Positions 6,688 to 13,730 of a stretch of DNA of 15,340 nt are shown here, piece by piece (position 1 is the stretch's first letter; every line of letters starts with the position of its first letter). A program made the translations under genes and the position numbers. Source of the stretch: Bryobacterales bacterium. GTDB lineage: Bacteria; Acidobacteriota; Terriglobia; Bryobacterales; Bryobacteraceae. The stretch covers positions 1 through 15,340 of the forward strand of contig JAEUQE010000221.1 in assembly GCA_016789785.1 (NCBI GenBank), in the 5' to 3' direction. The notes under the pieces are model-generated. The model did not search any database, was not told the origin of the DNA, and was given only the letters and a program-made list of their open reading frames with translations.

Positions 6688-9354
6688 TCAATCGTGGCGC
6701 AAGGCGCGCAGAGGATCAACCCGGCTCGCGCGCCACGCCGGCATGAACGCAGCCGCCATGGTGACGCCAAGCATGAGAATCGCGGTGAGCAGAAGCGTGG
6801 GCGGATCCTGCGGGCTCAATCCGAAAAGCATTCGCTTCAAGAACCGCCCCGAAGCGAGCGCCATCAACACGCCCAACACAACCCCGGCGCCGCCAAACAC
6901 CAGCGCTTCCCGAAGCACCATGCCGATCACGCTGCGCCGCGACGCGCCCAGTGTCATGCGAATGCCGATTTCACTCGTTCGCCGTGACACCAGGAACGAC
7001 ATCACACCGTATAGGCCAACCATCGCGAGAATGCCGGCCATCGAGCCGAAGCCCGTCGCCATGGATGCCGTCAAGCGCTCCGCCGAAAGCCGTGTGTCAA
7101 ACTGCAGATCCATGGTTCGCATCCCGAAGATGGGAAGATTCGCGTCCAGCTTGCGAGCCGCGTTGCGTATGGTCAAGTACACCTGTGAGGGGTTGCCGCG
7201 GTAGCGCACATAGAACGCAGAAAGCCCCGGTTCGTTCTCCTGCGCCGCAGCGAGATACACCTGCGGATCCGGCGCGGCCTTCACCCATGTCGTCTTCGCG
7301 TTCTTCACCACGCCCACGACTTCGAGACGCGTCCCCGTGCCCTTGTTCGCGGCGAACGCGATGGAGCGGCCCACGGCCTCGCCTCCACCCATGTAGTTCT
7401 TCACGAATGCTTCGTTGACCATCGCCACGCGAGGCCCAGTCGCGACGTCCTCCTCACGGAACGCCCGCCCCGCCAGCACGCGCATGCCGAGTGTGTGGAA
7501 GAACCGCGCATCCACCACATCGACGAACGAACCAAGCGACTCTGTGCCTGTAAAGGTGAATGCATTGTATTGGGACTGTCCACTCAACACCGCGTACTTG
7601 CCCTGCCCCACGCTCACCACTGCGGGGTCCCTGCGCAACTCGGCGGCCATGCGCTCGCGATAGCTGCGCACCGCATCATCGGAGTAGCCGTTCATCGTGG
7701 GACTCACGTTGAACACAATCAGGTCTTCCGTGCGAAAGCCCGGGTCGGCACTGCGCACTGCCCGCAGACTCTGGGCCAGCAGCGCCGCCACAATCAGCAG
7801 CGTGAGCGACAACGCGATCTGACCCGTCACCAGAAACTTGCGCAACCAGTGTTGCGACACGCTGCCCGACGCGGTCGCCGCTTGATCCTTCAGCACCGGC
7901 GCGACGTCAGGCTTCGTCGCCGCGAGTGCCGGAAAAAGGCCGAACACCAACCCCGTCAGCGCTGCAATCGAAAGATTGAACAGCAGCACGCGCAGATCCG
8001 GCGCCGCGATGACATTGGTCGGCATCTCCGGCGGTGCGAAGGTCAGTGCATATTCCAGCGTAAGGTACGAAACTCCCAGGCCCGCCAGTCCGCCAGTGAT
8101 CGAGAGCATCGTGCTCTCCACAAGCAACTGCCGGATCAGCCGCCATCGCGATGCGCCCAGCGCCAACCGCACCGCGATCTCCTTCTGCCGCGCGGTCGCT
8201 CGGGCCAGCAGCAGATTGGCGATGTTCGCGCACGCAATCAGAAGCACTGCCGTCACAATCACCAGCAGTACGAGGCTGAGCATGCGCATTTCCTCGCGAT
8301 TGCTGGCGTCCCCTTGCGAAGCCGATCGCAGCACAACCGCGCCGGTGAGATATCGCCTGCGCGATTCACTGTCGTTCTGCAGATACGGAAGATGTGCCGA
8401 CTCCTCTTCGAGCGCGGCCCGGTAGGCTGGCTGCAAGCCCGCCTGCGCCTGCTCCATGCTGATCCCGCCGGCGAGCCTCGCATACACATTGAAGATGCGC
8501 GCGGTTCGCTGTTCGAAGGCGGGCCGTGCCGCCGCCGGAACGCGCATCTGCGGCGAGGGATGAATCTCCATGCCTTCGAATCCAGGAGCCGACACCCCGA
8601 TCACCGTGTATGACTGGTTGTTCAGCACCACCGTCTTACCGAGCACGGCCGGATTCGAATCGAAGCGCGTCTTCCAATAGCTGTGGGTCAGCACCACGCC
8701 CGGCTCGCGCTCATTCGATGGGTCGATGAGGCGCCCGAGTTGCGGACTGAGCCCCAAGGCCTGATAGAAGTTGCCACTGACGGCTTCCACCCAAACACGC
8801 TCAGAGATTCCATCCATGCTCAGGTTGGCCTGCGACAGGAAGCGCGCGAACAACTGCGAGAAGACCTTCTGCCCTTCCCTCAAGTCGCGATACATCGGAT
8901 AGGAAAGCTGGTACGCGCCGCGTTGTCCGAACGTCCCGCCTTGCTGATGCAGCCGCACCAGCCGCTCTGGCTCCTTCACGGGCAGCAGCCGGTACAGCAC
9001 TTGATCCATCATGCTGAACACCGCGGTATTCGCGCCGACGCCAAGCGCGATCGCGACAATCGCCACCAGCGCGAGACCCGGCGTTCGCATCAGCATCCGC
9101 ACGGCAAGGCGTAGATCATTCGCGGCATCTTCCAGCCATGCGGCGCCTCGCATCCGGCGATGCGTCTCCAGCGTCTGCGTAACGTTGCCAAATTGGCGGC
9201 GTGCCTCGCGCCGCGCATCCTGCGGAGTCATGCCACGCTGCTCCAGTTTTGCGGCGAGCTCATCCAGATGGAGCTGCATCTCCTCTTGAAGCCGCGCTTC
9301 CACCTCATCTCGCCGCCACAGATGCCGGATCTTCCAAACAATGGTGCGGAGCAT
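6688..9354 (-). CDS. ADOP-type ABC transporter permease (MacB/FtsX-like, acidobacterial duplicated orphan permease)
   Basis: The 888-residue inner-membrane protein has an N-terminal cytoplasmic helical region (1-75; DEVEARLQEEMQLHLDELAA and ARREARRQFGN) typical of ADOP proteins, then two MacB-periplasmic-core plus FtsX units in tandem. Membrane segments appear near 94-118, 360-386 (LVLLVIVTAVLLIACANIANLLLA), 412-438, 458-480 and 508-530. The second half shows segments near 765-790, 815-838 and 853-875. The FtsX signature recurs as EIAVRLALGASRWRLIRQLLVES (392-414) and EIGIRMTLGASRRSVIGMVLREA (795-817). There is no ATPase domain and no ATPase gene nearby, hence orphan. The family's substrate is unknown; MacB relatives are mechanotransmission exporters. 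It starts 3 nt after padR and surely shares its transcript. Confidence 0.93.
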   Translation of the reverse strand: MLRTIVWKIRHLWRRDEVEARLQEEMQLHLDELAAKLEQRGMTPQDARREARRQFGNVTQTLETHRRMRGAAWLEDAANDLRLAVRMLMRTPGLALVAIVAIALGVGANTAVFSMMDQVLYRLLPVKEPERLVRLHQQGGTFGQRGAYQLSYPMYRDLREGQKVFSQLFARFLSQANLSMDGISERVWVEAVSGNFYQALGLSPQLGRLIDPSNEREPGVVLTHSYWKTRFDSNPAVLGKTVVLNNQSYTVIGVSAPGFEGMEIHPSPQMRVPAAARPAFEQRTARIFNVYARLAGGISMEQAQAGLQPAYRAALEEESAHLPYLQNDSESRRRYLTGAVVLRSASQGDASNREEMRMLSLVLLVIVTAVLLIACANIANLLLARATARQKEIAVRLALGASRWRLIRQLLVESTMLSITGGLAGLGVSYLTLEYALTFAPPEMPTNVIAAPDLRVLLFNLSIAALTGLVFGLFPALAATKPDVAPVLKDQAATASGSVSQHWLRKFLVTGQIALSLTLLIVAALLAQSLRAVRSADPGFRTEDLIVFNVSPTMNGYSDDAVRSYRERMAAELRRDPAVVSVGQGKYAVLSGQSQYNAFTFTGTESLGSFVDVVDARFFHTLGMRVLAGRAFREEDVATGPRVAMVNEAFVKNYMGGGEAVGRSIAFAANKGTGTRLEVVGVVKNAKTTWVKAAPDPQVYLAAAQENEPGLSAFYVRYRGNPSQVYLTIRNAARKLDANLPIFGMRTMDLQFDTRLSAERLTASMATGFGSMAGILAMVGLYGVMSFLVSRRTSEIGIRMTLGASRRSVIGMVLREALVFGGAGVVLGVLMALASGRFLKRMLFGLSPQDPPTLLLTAILMLGVTMAAAFMPAWRASRVDPLRALRHD

Positions 9355-9357
9355 TCG

Positions 9358-9699
9358 CTAGGCCTCCAGGATCTTGCTAAGGATGCCGGCATGCGTCTGC
9401 CAGTTGCGGATCTCGCGAGCCAGTTGCTTGCGCCCCGCTTTGGTCAGCGAATAGAAACGGGCGCGCCGGTTGTTCTCGGAAATGCCCCACTCAGCGGCGA
9501 TCCAGCCCTTCTGTTCCAGCCGCAGCAGCGCGGGATACAGCGTGCCCTGGTTCAGCGAAAGCGTTTCCTCCGAGACTTGCTGAATGCGTTGCGCGATGCC
9601 CCAGCCGTGCTGCGGCCCTAACGACTCCAAGGTCTTCAGCACCATCAGATCGAGCGTGCCTTGCAGGATCCCGGTGCGGTCAGTATTCGGTGTGGACAT
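9358..9699 (-). CDS. PadR-family transcriptional regulator
   Basis: The 113-residue protein is a winged-helix repressor of the short PadR subfamily that accompanies ADOP permeases. The sequence runs through GTLDLMVLKTLESLGPQHGWGIAQ (helix 1-2), LSLNQGTLYPALLRLEQKGWIAAEW (recognition helix and wing start) and RRARFYSLTKAGRKQLARE (wing), followed by a C-terminal dimerisation helix. It is preceded by AGGAG 4-5 nt from ATG at 9699, a tight but good ribosome site. It is the first gene of the padR-permease operon, with 3 nt between the stop and the permease ATG. PadR proteins repress their own operons and release on binding a ligand or stress signal. The symmetric site at its promoter fits autorepression. 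Confidence 0.93.
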   Translation of the reverse strand: MSTPNTDRTGILQGTLDLMVLKTLESLGPQHGWGIAQRIQQVSEETLSLNQGTLYPALLRLEQKGWIAAEWGISENNRRARFYSLTKAGRKQLAREIRNWQTHAGILSKILEA

Positions 9700-9703
9700 G
9701 AAT

Positions 9704-9756
9704 CTCCTGTTGGATATCTACAGGATAGTGGATCTTTTGTAGATCGTCAACAGGAG
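9704..9756. promoter_or_regulatory. 53-bp nested inverted repeat, probable PadR operator
   Basis: Outer arms CTCCTGTTG (9704-9712) and CAACAGGAG (9748-9756) and inner arms ATCTACA (9716-9722) and TGTAGAT (9738-9744) are perfect inverted repeats around the same centre. There are 3 bp between outer and inner arm on each side and 15 bp in the middle. The inner arms resemble known PadR operators (ATCTACA-type half sites). They lie in the promoter spacer and just across the 3' edge of the -10 hexamer. The left outer arm includes the padR Shine-Dalgarno sequence, so binding or RNA folding could affect both transcription and translation. Confidence 0.7.
9722..9750 (-). promoter_or_regulatory. Sigma-70-type promoter of the padR-ADOP operon
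   Basis: On the minus strand TTGACG (9750-9745) is followed by exactly 17 bp and TATCCT (9727-9722). This is close to the housekeeping consensus, with an expected transcript start near 9716 and a leader of about 17 nt before the padR ATG at 9699. Confidence 0.7.
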
Positions 9757-9851
9757 TGACAGGACGCAGTCACCGCGATCTCCGGTTGACGAGCGCGCAA
9801 GCTCCCGTTTTCCCGCTCTTGTAACGGCTTTCCGCCGGGAAATGCCAGGTG

Positions 9852-9857
9852 TATACT
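9852..9857 (+). promoter_or_regulatory. Candidate -10 element (TATACT) of the lectin gene
   Basis: TATACT ends 6 nt before the ATG at 9864, and no Shine-Dalgarno sequence precedes that ATG. If used, transcription would begin at or next to the start codon and give a leaderless mRNA. The -35 position holds only TTTCCG, a poor match, so the site is tentative. Confidence 0.35.
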
Positions 9858-9863
9858 GGCCGC

Positions 9864-10808
9864 ATGAATCGGGTTCGCATCGCAGTTCTCATCGTATGGA
9901 TCAGTAGTGGATTTGGAATCGCGAAGGGGGACTCGATGCTGGCCGCGATGCCGGGACGGAACGGGAGGCTTGCAGCGTCCCCGGGAATCTCGGGGACGGC
10001 TGGACGGCTGACGTCGCCCTCGGGAGCGTTCTGGCTGACCATCCAGACCGACGGAAACCTGGTTCTCTATCGCGGCGATTGCGCGGGTAGCCCCAACGCT
10101 GGATGTTCGGTCTGGAGCAGCCGCAGTTTCGGCGCCGTCGGCGATTACTATCTCGCGGTCCAGGATGACGGGAATCTGGTCGTGTATCGTGGGCGCGCGA
10201 GTGCCGGAGCCGACAGTACGCCGAACGCGGTGTGGAGTAGCCGGAGCAGTCGCGGAAGAGGAAGCTACTTCCTCTCGGTCCAGGACGATGGCAACGTTGT
10301 GATGTGGGAAGGCGCTGGATTGGCTGACCGTCGCGGAGTAGTATGGTCCTTGCAACCGGTGCAAGGGCCGCCGCCGGCGAATCCTAGCCCGGGCTCAGGC
10401 CGGGAACCAGTTCCTGCAGCGGCCGATGTCTTCCTCGGGGATTGGATGGGCGCCGTGCAATGCGCCGATCCGGCCGGCTTGGCACAGACATTCAACCTCG
10501 TCATCTGGCGGGAAGGCGATCAGCTTTTTTGGACCGACTATACGGTCGTGTCCATCGCTCCGGTCACGTTCAGTGACGATGGACGCGTGTACCGCTTGAT
10601 CGCCACCGGAAAAGACGCCGAAGCTCGGCAGATCCGTTATGTGTGGACCATCGACAAGGCCCAGGCGAAGTTCCCCCTGATGCAGGGAGAAGCACGGGCC
10701 GATCCGTATCCGCCATGCCGCCGTTTCCTCTACGTGGGAATGACACGGTGGCTGCAATGTCAGACGGGTGGACCGCCACCGCAAGGACGACGCCCGCGGA
10801 TGGAGTAG
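9864..10808 (+). CDS. Secreted bulb-type (mannose-binding) lectin-domain protein
   Basis: The start is taken at ATG 9864 because a signal peptide follows at once (MNRVRIAVLIVWISSGFGIA). A GTG at 9849 is in frame but would place charged residues ahead of it. The 314-residue product has a B-lectin (GNA-type) domain in about residues 38-165 with three QxDxNxVxY motifs: Gln61-Tyr69 (QTDGNLVLY), Gln100-Tyr108 (QDDGNLVVY) and Gln140-Trp148 (QDDGNVVMW, Trp replacing Tyr). Each is followed by VWS, as in plant and bacterial monocot-type lectins. These sites bind mannose in characterised members. A Pro-rich linker (168-188) leads to a C-terminal domain (about 189-300) with LGDWMGAVQC and three Cys. I do not recognise this domain. 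The gene is the only plus-strand one, divergent from padR and convergent with the kinase (25 nt apart). A role in glycan adhesion is inference. Confidence 0.88.
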   Translation: MNRVRIAVLIVWISSGFGIAKGDSMLAAMPGRNGRLAASPGISGTAGRLTSPSGAFWLTIQTDGNLVLYRGDCAGSPNAGCSVWSSRSFGAVGDYYLAVQDDGNLVVYRGRASAGADSTPNAVWSSRSSRGRGSYFLSVQDDGNVVMWEGAGLADRRGVVWSLQPVQGPPPANPSPGSGREPVPAAADVFLGDWMGAVQCADPAGLAQTFNLVIWREGDQLFWTDYTVVSIAPVTFSDDGRVYRLIATGKDAEARQIRYVWTIDKAQAKFPLMQGEARADPYPPCRRFLYVGMTRWLQCQTGGPPPQGRRPRME

Positions 10809-10833
10809 GCCCGACTTCGCAGCCGCTGTTGAC

Positions 10834-13176
10834 CTATCGCGCCGCGCAGCGTTCCGCAAGCGCCTGTGCCACGCGTTTCGGAGCTCCGGATTGCAGCGAT
10901 GCGCTCACCGCGGTCCGGACAATCTGCCGGTAACGCGAGTCCGCATCCGCATATGCCTCGCACGCATCCCGTTTGCGCCCCGCGCGCCAGTTGGCGTCAC
11001 CAAGCGCCCCAATCGCATCCGCGAGAGAAAGCTGCACTCGCTGCGAGTTCTTCTCTACTTGCGCCAGGGAGCGATACACCGCAACGCCTTTCGTCAACGC
11101 CGCCACCGCATCGGCGGCCTTGCCCGACCCCGTCTGCGCCAATCCCAACAGACTGTAGGCTTGCGCCAGCCATGCCTTCGTGACGACGTCCATTGGTTCT
11201 TGCGCCATGAGTTGCTCGCGCACTTCGGCCACCGCTCGAAACTGCGTCACTGCGTCTGCCGCACGGTCGCGCGCAAGATAGAAACTCCCGAGTTGTTGCC
11301 GGCCTTTGGTCACATCCAGCCTGGCCTGAAAGGAGAGTGGATGCAGGCGAAGCGTCTCCTCCTGGATCCGGATGGCCGCCTCAATGTGACGTTGCGCCTC
11401 GTCGAAGTTCCTGCGCCGTTGATACTCGTCCGCAAGAAACTGATGCATGCCGGAGAGCTTGGAACGTTCCTCCACCGTCGACGCCGGCAGCGCCTCATAC
11501 TCCGCCAGCGCTTTTAAATACTGATCGAGAGCCTCGGGCTTGGCGTTGTACAGGTAGCCCATGGCTCGCAGCGCTTGCGCGTCCGCGGCAATGCGAAGCG
11601 TAGCTGGCGTGGCCACGCGCTGTTTGAGTTGCTGCGCCGCCGAGAAGTGCTTTTCGATCCGTGCCAGCGCATCTTCCCGCTGCTTACCCGACAGATCCGC
11701 CTGTAAAATCGGTCTCTCCGAGCGCAGCACCAGCACCGGCGCAGCCTCGTCATTCGGAGCAGCCGCCCGGAGCCGCAGTGCCAGATCATGGGCCTTTCGA
11801 AAACTGGCATTCGCCTCCGCATAGAGCCCGAGATTGCGAACTGCCGGCCCGCCTTGCACATCCCCCAATCTCATGTAACCCTCGGCGATCTCCCGAAGCA
11901 GAGAAGTATCGCTGCCCGCTTCTTTCGAAAGTGCCTCCAGGTATTCCAGTGCCCGTTCGGTAAGCAGCCGCCGCACAGGGTTCGATCCTGGCAAAGGCTC
12001 GATCCCATCGTGCAGTTCGAACAACACCGATCGCGCCAAACGGCGCACCTGCTGAAAGCGGCGATCCGCCGTGCGCGCCTGCCAAAGCGCGAATCCCGCG
12101 GTCGCACTCAATGCGACAAACACCAGACCGGCCACCACGATCTCCCAGCGGTGCCGCGACAAGTACCGCCTTGCCAAATACGCGAAGGTCGGAGGCTGCG
12201 CGGCGACCGGACGCCCATCGAGATAGCGCTGCACGTCGGAAGCGAGATCCGCGGCCGATGCGTAGCGTTGTCCGGGATCCAGCCGCGTGGCCTTGCGAAT
12301 GATCTGCCCGAGGTCGCCGCCGATGGCAGAGACAGGCTCCTTGCTCGTGAGTTCGTCGAAAACCTCCCGAAACATTTTCCCGGAAAATGTTCTGGGCGGC
12401 TTTCCGCTGATCATCAGATGCAGCAGCGCCCCCAGCGCATAGACGTCGCTGGCCGTGGTGAGCGGAATCCCCTGAATCTGCTCCGGACTCGCATAGTCCA
12501 CGGAAAACGCGGGTGCCTGCGTCGCCGTCTCGCTGCCTTCTTCCATCGGTTTTGCGATTCCAAAGTCCAGCAGCTTCGGTACCCCAGCCCCCGTCACAAG
12601 CAGGTTCGAAGGCTTCAAATCCCGATGCAGCACCAGATTCTGATGGGCGTAATGCACAGCGCCGCAGATCGTCTGAAACACCTGCAACCGTTCCCTGAGG
12701 GCAGGTTTCACACGCTCGATCCAGGCATCCAACGGCACTCCCTCGACAAGCTCCATGACAAGGTAAGGGAAGCCGGAAGGAGTCTCCCCTGCGTCGAGGA
12801 GCCTGGCGATGTTCGGGTGCTGCAGCCTGGCCAACAGCCGCGTTTCCGCATTCACCGCCGTGGTTGTGATCTTGATGGCAACCTGCTGCTCATATTGCCC
12901 GTCGGCCCGTTCACCGAGATAGACCAGCCCCATCCCGCCGCGCCCCAGTTCCCGTACCACCCGCCACGGACCCAACCGGGACGACTGGTAGTCGAGCAGC
13001 GGACGTTCCAGAAAATCGCCGGCATTCTCACCCGCCTCCATCAGGCTCATCACCGAATCGCGCAACGCGGTGTCCTCGCCGGACTCGCGGTCGACCAGAC
13101 GCTGACGTTCTGCCCCTTCCAGCGCGATGGCCTGGCTGTAGATTTCATCGATCCTCCGGAACCGGTCCGCCGTCAT
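10834..13176 (-). CDS. Transmembrane Ser/Thr protein kinase with TPR-like C-terminal half
   Basis: Start chosen at ATG 13176, which overlaps the upstream sigma stop as ATGA and has AGGAG 11 nt ahead. A start at 13203 would add nine residues. The 780-residue product has a short N-terminal helical region and then a Hanks-type kinase domain (about 70-320). It contains the P-loop GRGGMG (78-83), catalytic Lys102 in VAIK, HRDLKPSN (184-191), DFG (204-206) and the SPE activation-loop motif, so it should be active. One membrane span lies at about 345-365 (IVVAGLVFVALSATAGFALW). The remaining 410 residues are helical with TPR-like repeats (for example ALDQYLKALAEYEALP, RRRNFDEAQRHIEAAIRIQEETLRLHP and AADAVTQFRAVAEVREQL), likely a periplasmic sensing or docking region. 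Coupling to an ECF gene indicates that it controls that sigma factor, as in related acidobacterial and planctomycete pairs. Confidence 0.92.
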   Translation of the reverse strand: MTADRFRRIDEIYSQAIALEGAERQRLVDRESGEDTALRDSVMSLMEAGENAGDFLERPLLDYQSSRLGPWRVVRELGRGGMGLVYLGERADGQYEQQVAIKITTTAVNAETRLLARLQHPNIARLLDAGETPSGFPYLVMELVEGVPLDAWIERVKPALRERLQVFQTICGAVHYAHQNLVLHRDLKPSNLLVTGAGVPKLLDFGIAKPMEEGSETATQAPAFSVDYASPEQIQGIPLTTASDVYALGALLHLMISGKPPRTFSGKMFREVFDELTSKEPVSAIGGDLGQIIRKATRLDPGQRYASAADLASDVQRYLDGRPVAAQPPTFAYLARRYLSRHRWEIVVAGLVFVALSATAGFALWQARTADRRFQQVRRLARSVLFELHDGIEPLPGSNPVRRLLTERALEYLEALSKEAGSDTSLLREIAEGYMRLGDVQGGPAVRNLGLYAEANASFRKAHDLALRLRAAAPNDEAAPVLVLRSERPILQADLSGKQREDALARIEKHFSAAQQLKQRVATPATLRIAADAQALRAMGYLYNAKPEALDQYLKALAEYEALPASTVEERSKLSGMHQFLADEYQRRRNFDEAQRHIEAAIRIQEETLRLHPLSFQARLDVTKGRQQLGSFYLARDRAADAVTQFRAVAEVREQLMAQEPMDVVTKAWLAQAYSLLGLAQTGSGKAADAVAALTKGVAVYRSLAQVEKNSQRVQLSLADAIGALGDANWRAGRKRDACEAYADADSRYRQIVRTAVSASLQSGAPKRVAQALAERCAAR

Positions 13177-13730
13177 GATTTGCGCATCTCCTGATAGAGC
13201 CATGCCCTCGCCATCGCCCAGTCGCGCTTGATCGTGGTTGGTGAAATTTCGAGCAGAGCGGCAATTTCTTCCAACTCAAATCCTCCAAAGAAGCGGAGTT
13301 CCACCACGCGAGCCTTGCGGGCGTCCAACTGTTCCAGCGTCGAAAGCGCGTCATCCAGACCAATGATCTCTTCACTTTTTGCAGTCGCGATTTCCAGACC
13401 CTGAAGCGGCAGCGGCTGATCGCCCTCCCCGCGCCGCTGCCGGAGCCGCCGCCTGGCGTGATCGGTCAGCAGATAGCGCAGGATGCGCGTGCACACGGCG
13501 TAAAACTGATTCCTGCTCTCCCACTGTTTCTGCCCATGAGATTGAATTCGCATATACAGCTCATGCACCAGTTCCGTCGCCTGCATGGGAGGAGCATGTT
13601 CCTTGCGCAGTTGCGCGCCGGCGATGCGACGCAGTTCCCCGTACACGAGCGGAAGCAACCGGTCGAGCGCTTCCGAGTCGCCACTCCCCCAACGCTGCAG
13701 CAATTGCGTCAGGTCTGGGTTCTCAGACAT
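13173..13730 (-). CDS. ECF RNA polymerase sigma factor (TIGR02999-like), partner of the adjacent kinase
   Basis: The 185-residue protein is of the same subfamily as the ECF factor at the left of the window. Region 2 spans about 20-95 (LLPLVYGELRRIAGAQL, ELVHELYMRI, NQFYAVCTRILRYLLTDHARRR). Region 4 spans about 132-183 (ARKARVVELRFFGGFELEEIAALL, then ISPTTIKRDWAMARAWL). Its TGA overlaps the ATG of the kinase gene, so the two are co-translated. No anti-sigma gene is visible; control by phosphorylation is likely. The ATG at 13730 has no Shine-Dalgarno. A -10-like TAAGAT lies 6 nt upstream without a -35 partner. The start also lies 8 nt inside the reading frame of the broken upstream gene, so either leaderless initiation or coupling is possible. 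Confidence 0.9.
   Translation of the reverse strand: MSENPDLTQLLQRWGSGDSEALDRLLPLVYGELRRIAGAQLRKEHAPPMQATELVHELYMRIQSHGQKQWESRNQFYAVCTRILRYLLTDHARRRLRQRRGEGDQPLPLQGLEIATAKSEEIIGLDDALSTLEQLDARKARVVELRFFGGFELEEIAALLEISPTTIKRDWAMARAWLYQEMRKS

Noticed and set aside
6534..6770. N-terminal extension of the small Cys/His-rich protein
   Set aside because: It would overlap the permease end and place a clear signal peptide internally. The GGAGG before ATG 6533 decides the start.
7495..8613. Plus-strand open frame of 372 codons
   Set aside because: Antisense shadow of the ADOP permease, Arg/His/Gln-rich, no recognisable domain.
11788..13194. Plus-strand open frame of 468 codons
   Set aside because: It is the antisense shadow of the kinase gene, rich in Arg, Gln, His and Pro with no domain signs. 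The minus-strand kinase motifs are unambiguous.
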